Shown one piece after another: positions 33,156 through 45,700 of a DNA stretch of 64,000 nucleotides. Numbering within the stretch: position 1 is the first letter of the stretch; every line of letters begins with the position of its first letter. A model generated the notes under the pieces. That model was not told the origin of the DNA. It ran no database searches and saw nothing but the letters and a program-made list of their open reading frames with translations. The stretch comes from Bisporella sp. PMI_857. Lineage: Eukaryota > Ascomycota > Leotiomycetes > Helotiales > Helotiaceae. The DNA lies in contig JAJSPD010000025.1 in assembly GCA_021307315.1 (NCBI GenBank), positions 496,001-560,000 of the forward strand, given 5' to 3'. A program made the translations under genes and the position numbers.

Positions 33156-34424
33156 ATGAACTCCCAAAAACTTCTAGATCTCATCACCGCAGACCGTGAT
33201 GCTCACATATCCCTTCTTCAAGCCTTCACTCGCGCCCCGTCCCCAAATCCACCAGGAGATACAAGACAGGCAGCCGATGTCATCGTGCAATATCTCAGGT
33301 CGCAAGGGGTCGAGCCTGAGATCGTCGCTCCGCAGCCTTCGATGCCAAATGTCGTTTCCGACTTCGAATGCGCCGCCGAGGGGAAGAGGCTATTGATGAA
33401 CGGCCATATCGACGTCTTCCCCGCCGGCGATGGCTCAGGCTGGGATCGCGATCCCTGGTCTGGCGATGTTGTTGATAGGCGCCTGTATGGAAGAGGCACA
33501 GTTGATATGAAAGCCGGGACTATCGCTTCCGTCGTTGCGTACACATATCTCTTCAAATATCGAGAGCAGCTGGGAGGCAGCGTGGCGCTGTGCGCGGTGA
33601 GCGATGAGGAGACGGGTGGGAAATTCGGGACAAGATTTCTCCTCGAGGACGAGAGGTGGAGAGGCGATGTCATGATTAATGCCGAGCCTGCCGGTACTGG
33701 TACCATCCGGTTCGCGGAAAAGGGAACTCTGAGGTTGACATTCAAGGTGAGGACGGAGGGAGCACATGGGGCGTATACGCATAAGAGTGAGAGTGCGATA
33801 CTCATTGCTGCCAGGCTTATCGAGGAGCTGGGTAAGGTGGAGGATATAGTACCGGAAATAAGTCCGGAGTTGAGGGAGTATATGACCAGGGAGGAAGTTA
33901 AGAGGGCGGTGGATGAATGTATGGGAAGCGGCGCGGCAGATATTATGTTGAAAGCGACGTTGAATATTGGCGTTATTAGAGGTGGACTGAAGGTTAATAT
34001 GATTCCATCAGATTGCGTTTTTGAGGCCGATATTCGACTACCGGTGGGCATGTCAAGGATCATAGCCATTAAGGTCATTGAGGAGATTCTGGAATGGTAT
34101 CCGCAGGCTACAATGGAAATTCAAGAAGCGGCGAGCAATCCTTCGACGATGTGCTCTTATACTCACCCTATGATCGATATCCTTGCTAGGAACGCAGCGA
34201 AGGTCATGGGGAAGACTCCAGTAGCAATCCCGAGTCTTGGTGCGACAGACTGTAAGTTTTATAGGTACAGAGGTATACCAGCCTATATATTCGGTGTTTC
34301 TCCGGAGAGCATGGCATCGAAGAACGAGTCAATTGATATCGAGGAGTATTTGACAGTATTGAAGACGCATACTCTAGCCGGGTGGGAGTATTTGGGCGGC
34401 GACATGAACGAACAGGCAAATTAA
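33156..34424 (+). CDS. M20-family metallopeptidase/deacylase (ArgE/DapE-like)
   Basis: Cytosolic di-zinc amidohydrolase of the M20 family, related to acetylornithine deacetylase and succinyl-diaminopimelate desuccinylase; the natural N-acyl amino acid or peptide substrate is unknown. Single exon, 422 residues, ATG at 33156 (an upstream ATG at 33075 would add an unlikely polar leader). Metal ligands are visible: GHIDVFPAGDGSGWDRDPW (HxD), GRGTVDMKAG (bridging Asp), SDEETGG (catalytic Glu plus ligand), NAEPAGT and the late GATDCKFYR. The dimerisation insert begins at KGTLRLTFKVRTEGAHGAYT. The usual final metal-ligand histidine, commonly in a 'GPG-x-H' context, is not obvious: the end reads IFGVSPESMASKNESIDIEEY, as in some fungal relatives where the loop is altered. 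No signal peptide is present. Confidence 0.9.
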   Translation: MNSQKLLDLITADRDAHISLLQAFTRAPSPNPPGDTRQAADVIVQYLRSQGVEPEIVAPQPSMPNVVSDFECAAEGKRLLMNGHIDVFPAGDGSGWDRDPWSGDVVDRRLYGRGTVDMKAGTIASVVAYTYLFKYREQLGGSVALCAVSDEETGGKFGTRFLLEDERWRGDVMINAEPAGTGTIRFAEKGTLRLTFKVRTEGAHGAYTHKSESAILIAARLIEELGKVEDIVPEISPELREYMTREEVKRAVDECMGSGAADIMLKATLNIGVIRGGLKVNMIPSDCVFEADIRLPVGMSRIIAIKVIEEILEWYPQATMEIQEAASNPSTMCSYTHPMIDILARNAAKVMGKTPVAIPSLGATDCKFYRYRGIPAYIFGVSPESMASKNESIDIEEYLTVLKTHTLAGWEYLGGDMNEQAN

Positions 34425-34993
34425 ACGGCTAGAAATGGAGGACCGGACGAGACTATGTTGCAGAGATGGCGGGAATTCGAAGAGTGACTTTTTTAATAGT
34501 CCTGTCAGAAACGAAGCATGCGACAGCCTGTGCGTGTAATCAAAGATGTTTACTAAGTATTGGTAAAAGTAGCAAAACTTGGATACCCTGAGATCCTCTT
34601 GAAAACCTTCGAGGAACTTTGAACTTTTGAACTCCTTCACGAAGAGAGTTAGTCACTGGTGAGTAGGCATTTATGAGGAGTCCCAAGTGGTGGCGTTCCA
34701 ATTGACACCTAATATTTGGTATCTCCGTCGGCTCCGGGGCCACGTGTGTCCTTGAATGCAACTTATTTTGCTGGCTCGGCCATCTATAGGCATCGCGGTG
34801 TAGTCTCACCAAAAGAAGCGGATGCCCGATTTCATTGATAACAAACTTGCTGTTAACAACAAATTTGATATACTGGTAAGGCTCTGGTGGCTTGTGATTT
34901 CACTTGGGAACTTTTTCTTTCCCACATTACTGGAAAAATCGTATACTCCAAACGCCATTCGCTAATAGTTTCCAGACAATAGCCACTTCTTGC
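34425..34993. other. Convergent 3' flanks
   Basis: Between the M20 peptidase and the MMTAG2-like gene. No gene; minus frames at 34374-34812 are unsupported. Confidence 0.4.
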
Positions 34994-35761
34994 TCAATAA
35001 TCTCGCCTTCTTCCCCGCCTGTCAGACTGGTCTCTTGTATCAGGAGATCTGCTTCGTCGTCTTCTGTATTCCACGTCCCGCCGTGGTCTACGTTCGTCTC
35101 TGATTTCGCGTCGCCGATCTGGACTTCTACTTCTGTATTTCCTTTCTCTGTGTGCTGGGCTGGGACTTCTACCACGGCGTCCTTCACGATCGTCTTCTCT
35201 GTGCCGCACTCGATGCCTTTCCCCGCTCCTTGACCGATGTCTGTGCCTGTATCTCTCACCACTTTGGGATCGATGCCTGTGGCGTCTGTGTCTTCGCTCT
35301 CTGCTGCTGCTTCGAGTCTCTTTCCTCGCCTCCCAATCTCCGTCCTTGTTCTTCGCTATCAATCCTCCTTGCTCCCCGGTCTTATCTTCTGCCTCGTTCC
35401 TACCAACTCTCCCACCACCTTCAACGACTATCCCATTTTCGCCTGTTCCTCCTTCCCGCACTGGAGGCGGCAGACCTAGAGCCTTTGCTAGAGCATCTTC
35501 CTCAGCTTCTTTGATTCTTCTTATCTCCTCCTTCCGCTCCTTCTGCCGTTTCTCCTCTGCCGTCTCTCCTTCTTCATCGCCTTTACTAGTATCACCTTTA
35601 GCGTACCAACTCAAGTCTTTATTCTTGGCCCAACGCCCAACCGGGGCCATGAGAGAGTGGCCGAGGTAATTCTCTCGATGAGTAGAGGTGGTAACATCTT
35701 CCCATTTAAAGTCTACTCCACCGCGAGAACCGGTTTTGCGTATGGAAGAGAGAAGATCCAT
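34994..35761 (-). CDS. MMTAG2-like protein with RS-rich tail
   Basis: Homologue of the multiple-myeloma-tumour-associated protein 2 / kinase-phosphorylation domain family. Single exon, 255 residues. The first 55 residues carry the complete conserved block: [55 protein letters not shown] charged coiled segment follows ([32 protein letters not shown]), then a long Arg-Ser/Arg-His low-complexity tail ([20 protein letters not shown] and [12 protein letters not shown]) typical of nuclear, splicing-associated proteins. Its exact job in fungi is unknown; the RS-type tail suggests a place in or near the spliceosome. Confidence 0.9.
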   Translation of the reverse strand: MDLLSSIRKTGSRGGVDFKWEDVTTSTHRENYLGHSLMAPVGRWAKNKDLSWYAKGDTSKGDEEGETAEEKRQKERKEEIRRIKEAEEDALAKALGLPPPVREGGTGENGIVVEGGGRVGRNEAEDKTGEQGGLIAKNKDGDWEARKETRSSSRERRHRRHRHRSQSGERYRHRHRSRSGERHRVRHREDDREGRRGRSPSPAHRERKYRSRSPDRRREIRDERRPRRDVEYRRRRSRSPDTRDQSDRRGRRRDY

Positions 35762-36136
35762 AGTTTGTATTTGCTATTGTGTGGTTGAGAGGTTAACAAG
35801 GCGTCCAGACTCCAGTTGTAAGAAGTATGATGCTGAAGGCTGAAGTGGAGTATTGCTGCTATAGGAAGGCTGAACCGAATGTTACGGAATCCACCTAATC
35901 ACGTGTGCTAGGCATCGGTTTAGGTCTTGCCCATCATTCATAAACAAAAGGCTAAAAGTAACTCGCTTGATTTTCTTCATGATAATAGAGAAACATAATA
36001 GGGAATATGATAATTTATGCGAGCAAAAAGGTAAGTAGCCTATACAAGCGGTAAGGAAAGTCCACTTCAGATCTTGGTATCATTTCGAATTCCTGAAATC
36101 CTATCCAGAATATCACCGAATTATGCTATTTGTACA
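35762..36136. other. Short intergenic spacer
   Basis: Promoter of the MMTAG2-like gene and 3' flank of TRS120. Contains TCACGTG near 35899-35905. No gene. Confidence 0.45.
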
Positions 36137-39100
36137 TTATTCATCGTCATCGTCATCGCTTTCTTGATCCCTGACCACTAATAGACATGGCTCTCGAGAA
36201 TGCCAAATGCGCCTCTCCTTCGTCCCAAGCAAAGAGTCCATTAACAACTTCGTGTTGGCTCTAGCTCTTCCACTCCCTTTCACCTTTCCATCCTCCGAAA
36301 TAAGCAATCCTGCCTCTTCAACGGAAGCGCTTATCTCAAATTCTCCCCTGCAAAGTGCAGTCATGCCTAGACATATCTCTATTGACCCTTTAGCCGGGAG
36401 CAGAGGCAATGCCTGCTGCAAGGTTCCATTCCATACGAATTTCTTTGACAATTCAAGTGATAGATTATGTGGCTGATTGCGAAGAGCTGGCTGGATGCGA
36501 AGCAAAGGGCGTATCGCTGTGGTGCCTCTATTGATAACACAAGCCTTGAGTTCCGCGAATGTATCTGTACAGATGTTGTGTTTGATTGAACCTTTCTGGG
36601 CTCCGTTAATGGATAGCTCGATTCCAATATCGTCTATCTTAATGGCCTCAATGATTCGCTGGGTAAGCCGAATGCCGCGTAGCTCTACGATTCCTTGTCG
36701 ACATGCACCAGATTTTGTTGACCATTTACCGGAGAGGATATTTAGCAGTTCTTCCCGGTACCAGAATGATTCACGATTAGTTCTCTCGCTGTCTGCGGAA
36801 ACACGGCCCGTACTGACCACAAACTGGCGTTGCCTTGATGGGTCAAGCGCTGGAATTGCAGCAGTAGGGTTTTCGAGAAATATACGTCGGATTGGGAACA
36901 TTATGCGAGACGTGTTACCTGGAAGAATGTCTTCGTCAATCACTCCTCCGTTGGTGATATCGAGATGTACATGAAGCAGAGATGGCCATGCATTCCGAAG
37001 GTCTAATACTAGTAAACAGTAGTCCCTAGGGGTGATATTTCTATTGTCGCTTTCGTCAATCCCACCTCGAGCCCAGAGAGAGCTTGGAATATTGCCTGTA
37101 AGAGGTAGGACATCCATGCGAGCCAGTTCTATGCTTGCATTAACAGTGACGGTGATGGGCAAACTAACTTGACGAGTATGGAATTTGGCTTGTACTTCTG
37201 CTTTCGGCACTCCTAGAAAAGCATAATCGACTTGGATGATAGCGCTTATAAGCCCGGGTTTACCAAGAATTTCCATATCGAACGTTGCTGTCTCTCCAGG
37301 TGGGATGGCTAATTTATCGCCTTCTTTTTGTATCCAACGTAAGGCTTGCTTCCGTGCGAATATTAACTCCATTTCGTACAATTCAGCAGGAGTTATGTCA
37401 CGATTGCTCATGGCTGCCTTCAAAGGCTCCTGGGTCGAATCCTTAAAAATAAACAACAGGAGGTCAACGGGTGTGTCTTTTGATAAATTTTGGAGAGTGA
37501 TGGAGAAAACTTGACGTTCACCTTCTAAGATCATGACCGCGGACTGAGAAAGGGTAGTTGATTTGATCACCACAACTGGCTGCCTTTCAATCACATTCAG
37601 TCCTAGGAAAGTTGGCTTAGGCAGTACCATTGCTGCTCGAGAGGTCGGAGGACCGGAGCCAACACTGGCTGGACGAATTTTCTTTTGCCGCAAAGTGGCA
37701 AGGCCAATTGCTTTCACCTTAATTTCATCTTGTGGTGCCCAGGGCTCTGTAAAGATGGGAAACCGTCGTTCTCTGCACCCTCGAACCTTTATTATACAAC
37801 CTATTATTTTGAGTTGCCCGGCAGTCTTTGGGGTGCCAGAGATAGTCAATATTTGCGTTCTATAAGGCCCAATCACAGTCTTTTGAATAGCAGACTCGAA
37901 TTCTATACCTATCGTTTCTAATTTAATGCTTTCGATTTCAATATCGAAGTCATAGGGATTTTGCAAGGTGACTTTGAAGACAGCGCCTTCACCTGAGACT
38001 AGAAGGCGGTCTACGGCTGCGCTATCAGGTGTGCGTAAGAATGGATTGTGAATAAATGGATTACGTGCTTTCGATTCTGTGACCATATTCACGCCTGGAA
38101 GCTCGTTAGGCATGTGTGGAATGGGTATCCTAGTTGGAGAGAGCTGCTCTAAGTCGACACCTCGAAGAAGAAACTCATCCCAGTACTCAGCGTCGAGGTC
38201 CTTGACACCGATATTTTTTGCTGCATTCAAGGTTCGTGCGATGTTATTCGCGAGTCTGACTTGCTCCTCCCTACTCATGGATGGGGAAGCATCATCCGTT
38301 CGTGGGCCAGGTGCAATTCCACTTCCTGCTGTTCTTAAAAGGTCTGCTGTGAAGCGCAAGACGCCGTGGAAGTCCGGTAACGCTTCGCACAGGTTTATAC
38401 AAGATCGAAGGACGTCCATCTTCAGACTCTGACCTCCGAAAGAGCGAACTTTTGCATCGTGAATGACCCTTGCAATTGCGGCATCATCCGAGTCATCCAT
38501 CTCTATTGGTTGGTTTGAACTGGATCTCGATGCAACAACTCCATAGACTTGATTTAATAGACCAAGAAAAGCGTCGACTCCGTTCTCAACATCGCCCTCT
38601 CCCAGATCCAATCCAACGGCATTATTTGCATTACCATTCGAAGCTGCAAGAGCTGCTAATCCAGCGGCTGGATGGACACCCATCTCAGCTGCGCCTGCAA
38701 TCCGAGCTTGGACAAGACCTGGCACGAGAACAGCAACTAATTCGCGGATAACCATAGCCTTCTTTCGATGGTAACCCAGCGATCCCAGAACAGAAGCAAT
38801 TCCTCCTAAAATCGTTGCACGATCTGCAAGAGACAATTGCTCAGGTGGCGACGGAAATGGGAATGCACGAAACAATATTGTTGCGATATCTATGCGAGTA
38901 GGTTTTATGTTAAGCCTTGGAGTGTAGACATTTGCTTGCTGCTTGAACGGGGTGCCAACAACCCAGAGCTGGAGTACATCATCATTCAAGATGCCGCCCG
39001 CGAGGTGCACTGCTGAAAGAAGCTTCGAAACTCGAATGATGGTCTCAGAGAATGGAAGCTGAGGCAGTGACTCGCCGGTATTATTTGCGGCTCTAGCATA

Positions 39101-40518
39101 AAGGCTCAGAATCCTCTCTGTCAACTCTGGTAAAAGAATGACAAGATTCTGAAGCGATACGAGCCGATTGCTACGTGGTTCTGTAGAACTAGGGGTTGTT
39201 GGCGCCTTATCTGATGATACATAGCAGACTTGTGGTATCTGAAAATCAAGTCCCGTCCATGCAAGCATAATCATGCTCACGAGAATATTTTCGAGTGCTT
39301 TAGCGTGCCATAGATGATCAAGATTATTTTTGGCAATGACAGCACCATCTACTAGCTCTTTTGACGCATCATTCCACCTACCAGCGTTCAAATATAACGA
39401 GCCTATCACTATGCCAACTCGACCACGTCCAATATTTCTCGAGCGCTCACTTGCACTTCCTGGTCCAAAACCATGCACCGATACTCGATCTCTGCTTGAA
39501 TCTCTGTTCGGGTTTGGTGTCATGAACCGGGCCGCGAAATTGTTAGGTTGAGACGTGCTAGGTGCTAGGATCTGGTCGAAATTGGTAGGATGGTCACCCC
39601 CTAAAGGTGTTGATGGTCGTCCTATAGCTGGAGTGCTTACATATGAGGTTGTTGGCCGTAATTGTGCTGGCATTGACATCCGCACATTGGCTCGATCCTT
39701 GCTACCAACAGGTGAGACCGGTCGAGAATCTGCCTCCCAAGTGACTTGAGAACCACGCCTTGACATATCGACTGACTGACCTGACGGCCAGAAGTTTCCG
39801 GGGGGTCCCCAAGAACCCTGTACCAGCTTTGGGGACTCTATTGTACTCAAGCCTTGTAAAGACTTTGCCAATGTTGTCATTTCCGCAAGTAACAAGGAAG
39901 AAATGTCGCACATTATTGTCTTCATCGTAGTCCGTTTGCATTCTTCTAGCGGGGGCACTGCCACCAACCCTTCTGGTATTGGCGTTGCAAATTTGTGCAC
40001 ATAGTCGAATAAGAGGAGCTGGTGCACTAACGCTTTCGGATAGCTGTCCCTGAGGTCCTCCAGATCTTGGTACAATTCTCGCAGATTGTTCTCTGGTTTT
40101 GGCACACCGTTTGCATTAAGGCTTCTCCGGACATGTCCCCTGTATGATACATGACCAAGCTCTGCACCGTCTGCAATTGCTATAATAACAAGTGGTTCTC
40201 TGAAAAGCTCGAATGGTGACAGAGCTACATGGGACGGGGAAGGATAGTGTGTCGTGAGGTCATACACGAGCCTTCCTATCGGAAAGGCCAAGGGCGAAAA
40301 CATATCTTATACCATTTTAGCTTATGCTTCAATCATCATCTTAGTGGTATCTTACTTCTGTTTGGTCGCCCATCTGGGCTGACATCTCCCAACTGTACAA
40401 CATTTTCAGGCTGCAACCTTTCTACAAAGCTCAGAAATCTTGCGCGCTTGATCTGCCCGATTGGTAGAATCACTACTCGTACTCTTGCAGGAGCAGCAGG
40501 GGACAGCTGGTCAAGCAT
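36137..40518 (-). CDS. TRS120: TRAPPII complex subunit Trs120 (TRAPPC9)
   Basis: Large subunit of the TRAPPII tethering and exchange complex, which activates Rab11/Ypt31-type GTPases at the late Golgi. Two exons (40518 to about 40356, then 40305-36137) give 1443 residues. The first exon supplies MLDQLSPAAPARVRVVILPI, GQIKRARFLSFVERLQ and VQLGDVSPDGRPNR, joined by a roughly 50-bp intron to NMFSPLAFPIGRLVYD, which is the classic Trs120 N-terminus. Only the ATG at 40518 opens this block. Other family parts: IAIADGAELGHVSY, PKALVHQLLLFDYVHKF, an internal variable region with MSMPAQLRPTTSYVSTP, GVVIGSLYLNAGRWNDASKE-like repeats, and immunoglobulin-like beta domains toward the C-terminus (SGTPKTAGQLKIIGC, FSITLQNLSKDTPVDLLLFI). 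The end is an acidic run of Asp/Glu. A plus-strand frame set inside it is shadow. Confidence 0.93.
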
Positions 40519-41352
40519 TCTGACCACATCTGGATTGCGCCCCGCGACACAGAGCTCGCAGCTGGAAAGTAAGAACGGTTATCGGCTTGCTGTATGAAAT
40601 TTCATGGTAGATATACAGGAAATTGCTATTGAATTGCCACTAGAGGCCGTGTTGAAGACAGTGCTCGATATTTAGTTGTTGTGGTTAGGATGACTTTCGG
40701 TGAATGGGAAACTTTGATCCGTCCGTGCCACCCTGTGCTGTGGAGAGCATTTTAATCGCAGGGTAACCTAAACGAGGATTAGTTGAGATGGGCACAGCTC
40801 GATGCAACTTAAAATTAAAAATACCATAGAGTCAAGACTATAAACATACGATCTTGCTATATTAATAGGCTCTCAGTTACATCCTGGACAAAATTTCCCA
40901 TTTACAAAAAGTCAAAATATTTACAACTCTTAACTAATCTTGCTGAAATGACAGGAATACATCACACTTAGCTGGTGAATATATGCCCTAGACATTAGGA
41001 TACATGATTACATATTAATTTAATACAAATGTCCAAAACCGTTTATACAAGGCGAGTCTTTTTCTCCCTTGAGGTCTTAAGTAGACTTAAATCTACCGAT
41101 ATTGACAGATTATTCAAAGCTGGACAAGTCTCAGTCTGACCAAAAATGGACCTTGTAAGCTTTCGAACCTACATAGACATCTTATCTTACCTTGTTCATT
41201 TTCTCAAAGGCTTTGTCCAATGTCTGAATAAGTGGATAAAACTACTTAATCACATCTGCGATATACTTTGAAGACTGCGCATCATTGGCCTATACTCCCA
41301 TAACCTTAAAGACTTGAATCCAGACTGGTATTTCGTTGAAATGCTTATAAGC
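40519..41352. other. AT-rich intergenic region
   Basis: Promoter of TRS120 at the left and 3' flank of the SnoaL-like gene at the right. Nothing else seen. Confidence 0.4.
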
Positions 41353-42015
41353 TCACGCCTCCTCACTGCTGTAGCTCTTCGCAGCCATGATCTCTATAAT
41401 TCTCCCAAAAACAGGAGAGGCATCGAGGTAAACCTCAAATTTATCCATTTTCCCTTCCTCCTCTCCCTCTGTCTTCAAGTAGCATACTCCCATGGCAGGT
41501 ACCGTAAACCCCTCTTTCGCTGGATCATCTTTAACTTCATAGGTTATTCTGACAATGAGGTATATCTTGTTGCCTACAGCGTCTGCGGAAACATGGCATT
41601 ACTTCTGGTTCACTTTTGATCAAGAAAGAAAATACCAAAGTCCAAAGTCTCGTGTTTCATGCTCTCTAATAGTGGAAACACACTTTGAAAAAACTGCACC
41701 GGTGTTAACTTTAGAATGCCCTTTGCGAATAGTAGTCATACAGAGACAATATTATCGAGACCATGTATAGGTTGTTTGTTTGCATAGCATAGGGTCGAGT
41801 TTTTTGAGTAGAACTTATGAAGATCGAATGTGGTGAGTGAATCTGCCGCACAGTGAAACTAAAGAGACATTAGTATTTATTTCGACTATGGGTACTAAAG
41901 CGTTTTGGCGGTCGTTATAGGTAGTCAAGGAGCTTCGGGCTGTATGCATCAACGCATGACATACCTCTCTCAGCCAGGAACATATATCATCTCGAGATCT
42001 TCTTTGTAGAGCCAT
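41353..42015 (-). CDS. SnoaL/NTF2-like small protein (four exons)
   Basis: A small gene hidden by its short exons. Exons 42015-41965, 41858-41742, 41693-41636 and 41573-41353 join in phases 0, 0 and 1 to give 148 residues with no internal stop. The spliced protein starts MALQRRSRDDICSWLRE and shows the order of parts of an NTF2-like/SnoaL fold as found in small fungal proteins: LHKFYSKNSTLCYANKQPIH (helix to first strand), NIVSFFQSVFPLLESMKHET, GNKIYLIVRITYEVKDDP, FTVPAMGVCYLKTE and FEVYLDASPVFGRIIE. The last block, YLD(x)SPVF, is typical of this family. It may bind or isomerise a small metabolite, but no catalytic pair can be named. The plus-strand frames across this interval (41314-41770) are antisense shadow. 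Confidence 0.75.
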
Positions 42016-42786
42016 GATACTCAAATTAGAGTTTCTTTGAGGTAGAAGACGGAAGTGTGAACGATAGTGCACAGGCAACTTGATGGTAAAGAAGCGAGGA
42101 GAGTGTTGTAGAGGTAAAATGATGGAACTCTAGGAGCTATATAGAGCTGGGGAATTCTATGGGCCCACTTTTCATGTGCCAAAGGGTTCTAAAGGTCATT
42201 CACTGTCTTTGTGAAGACCCACCACAAAGGACAAAACTGCGTGCCGGGGACTTTTCTCGGACACTTTTCAGACTGCTAATGAACCGATACATTACAAATC
42301 TAGATAAAAGAATTGCATAATTAGATAGAATTACGAGATCTAGGGAGCAGTGTACTGTACAGACAAGCTGTTTAATTGTCTTAGCATCATTTAGTTGTTG
42401 AATCTCAATCCTGAAAGCAAACCAATCCTCCCCTTTTTTCTTCTTCGCTTAAATGGGGTTGGTCTATACAAAGCACTCTAAGATGTTCCAAAGTACACTG
42501 AACAAAAAGATAAGTCTTTGCACTTTGCCTATGGACAGGAAGATACTCCAACACTCTAATTTGTATCTTGCACCTCACCCCGTTTCCTCAATTTAGCAAA
42601 GCACAGTTATAGCAACGCCAAGCAAAGTTGTTTTGAGAAATAGTAGCGACGGGACTGACCAAGAAGAGACGGTCAAGTTCCTTGGGTTTCATCAAACACA
42701 TAAATTTTTAGTACATAATTACTCTGATGATACATTCCATCTGCCTGTCAAAACAACAAAAGGGTATATTCTCCCACCTTGGCCAC
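42016..42786. other. Promoter of SnoaL-like gene and 3' flank of aquarius gene
   Basis: AT-rich; no gene. Plus frames at 42633-42915 run into the antisense of the aquarius 3' end. Confidence 0.4.
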
Positions 42787-45700
42787 TCATTCTACCTTGT
42801 CGTAAATATCAATGGTTTCGTATTCGTCTTCCTCAGCATCAGGAATCTCCTCCTTGAGTTCATCCTCATCAACCATGTTCTCCGCAGGCGGTACCGGATC
42901 CACAGGGTCAGGTAAACCTCGCTCAGCTCTCAATTGCTGCACTTTAGAATTTGTCATTTCATACACATACTGTCCAAGGTGCTCGACACCTTCCATTTGC
43001 GCCTCACCCGGCACTGCAACTCCTTCCTCGTCCTTCAAAACCCTACTACTAGGGAACAACTCGCCTGTTACTAGCTGCAGCTTGTCGGGTCTTTGAAACA
43101 GAATTTCAAAAGCTTGGCGTAGCTCGAAACACGACTCGAATATTTCTCGACGGCCAAGAATGTATAGCCCCAAGCGTGCACGAGATAAAGCGACAGTGAG
43201 GCGTCTAACATCTCGAAGATAGCCGACACGCGAGGTACGAGTCAGGGACAGAATGATATCTAGCCTGAATGAGCATCTGTTCTATACGAAAAGGAAGAGT
43301 ACTTACAATCATTTTGCTCACCCTGGTACTTGTCAACGGTGGTAACAATCTTGGGGAGACCAAATAGCGGATTTTTAGCACACCGGTGATTAAGCACATC
43401 TGTGATTAAAGCGCGCTGACCGGCGTAAGTAGCCAGTATGCTAATCTTCGAGGCCGGATAGCCTAGAAGCCGCATGTACTGGAAAATAGCAACAGCATAT
43501 TCTGCCTCGCCTAAATTCTGGATAAAATGCGGTGTCGGTTCCCATTCTCCTCTGCCTTTGTAGTCTGGAACCTGGATGAATTGGTATTCGTACTTGAAGC
43601 CAGCATTTGCGATTTGGTACTCTAGTTGGGACGACACTTGCGGGAGGTTTCCAAGATCGCGATATCGCCACGAATAGAGCGAGGCTATCGATGGGCGAGC
43701 GCGACCCTGCTGATCGAGATTGATCGTAGGAACGCCAAGTCGAACAAGTCGAGAGAAAAGTGATTGCTCTAGATTGGCGTACTGGCGAAAAGCAAGATTC
43801 TGAATAACAGGAGAATTTTGGAAATGATCTCCACAAAGAACCACACGCTGCAAAGGCATTTCACCATTCTTGGGGTTCTGTAGAGCCAATGGAATGAAGT
43901 TCTCGATTTCGGTGATTTGTGCAGCTTCTTCCATGATAACATTGTCATAGTGGAAACCTAACGATGCGATCTCTCTCCTTCGCATTGCCGCGTGCGTAGA
44001 TGTCATAGCAATAATGCGCGCTTCCTTGGTTAGTAGATAATTCGCTTTATCACGATCCCGACGCAAAATTTCGAATGGCCTGACATCTGCAAGTTCCGTA
44101 AATATCTTTGAAACGTGATTATAGCAGCCATCGCAGATGTCTAGCACTGTTTCCTTATCTGCATCTTGTGGGAAAATAGGCTGGGGGGCATCGTAGAAGT
44201 AGTTGTAGAATGGGAAAGCTAACATAATAGTTTCTGAGGTGGCTTCTGGCGACTTGATGAATTCTTGAAACTTGGTCCACGCAGGCTCAACATAAACAGA
44301 GTTAAAGTACCCAGCAGTCTCCGCTGAGCTGCCGTGTGCACCTGGGGCACCGAAATTTGCTGCAAGACGATCAACTTCCCTTAAATAGCTATCTCGGTTC
44401 TCTAAGAATGACTCTACACGCCCGTGCTTACTGAAATTGGCATCTGTCTCGAGATCCTCCTCGCCATGGCCGAGTCGGAGAAGATGCCGTTCGTCAATAT
44501 CCAAGGCTACGATCTTTTGAAACAGTTGATTCAGGGCCTGGTTGCTGTGCGCGATAAGGAGTGTACGCTGTTCAGGGAAGTTGTGATAGATATTATTAAT
44601 GATCTGAGTAGCTACGTCAGTCTTCCCTGTTCCGGGAGGCCCAACAATAACCGTCAAACCAGGTTGGGTTCCCGATATTATGGCTTCGACCTGCGCAGGT
44701 GTAAATCGAACCTGGTTGAGCTTCGGGGCATCTGTTGGATAAGGACCGGTGCGAGGAGGTTTGTAGGTAGAGACTTGGACAGGTTGGGGCTCGAATTGTG
44801 GTGTTGGTTCTGCATCCCTTCGCCTTTTCTTGGATGGTTTGGCAATCACTTCGGGCGGCTTCGCGATCGTCTGGAGCACATACGGAGGACCAAAACTTCC
44901 ATTAACGTCATCCCCCGGTTCGACGGTCTTTCCTGGTAAACTTTCTACCAGGTGCTGCCAATCAAGGAATGTATCCCGATAATCAACGGACTTAATCTGG
45001 TTCGGCAAGTGACTGTAAGTGGCTCCAGCTGGATCTCCATATCCTAGGAAAACCTCATGAAGCCATGGTGCTAGAGGTATATCAGATAGCGTCAAACTTC
45101 GGATTGATTCCAATATAGACTTGAAATTGTTTTCTCTGCCTCTTCTTCGCATGACAAGATTTATGCTTTGGTATATATCCGGTTTCCCGTTGGCAACTTG
45201 ATCCATATCTTCCTTGTACATCGCTGTGTCAAGCTTAATATGCAATTTGCGTACTCGCGGGCTGCTATGACCATTTACTTGTCCATTGGAATCCCATAGC
45301 GAGCGCCCTCGGTCGTCCAGCACTTGGGTGATCTCAGCTGCTCGCACGTATTTCAGACCAATCTTTTGCGCATCAGATGGTATTGTATTTCCGGCCGTAC
45401 CCGCTTCATCATTGACCTGCACAGTAAGTAAAAAGACAACATCATCTGGCTTCAACGTATCCCATTCTCGTCTGATGTGATCGGCAAGTCGACTAACATC
45501 TAGTGAAATTTCGGCTTTGACAGCAGAAGGCCTGTCACTTCCAACCAAGGGCGGAACTATTTCTAAGATCGACGGTCTCGCTATGGGCAGAGCCATCTTG
45601 GAATAGCCATCAAAGTTCGTTTGACCAGCCCGACCAATACTAGGGCGCAGACGCTTGATAGCGTCTTCAATATCTTTCCTGATCGCGTAGAATGATTCGC

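Noticed and set aside
33218..34078. 286-codon minus-strand open frame
   Set aside because: It lies entirely antisense to the M20 peptidase, whose metal-binding motifs are clear; the minus reading has no domain and only mirrors the codon bias.
36477..36974. Plus-strand open frames across the TRS120 gene
   Set aside because: Shadows of the 4.2-kb coding exon on the other strand.
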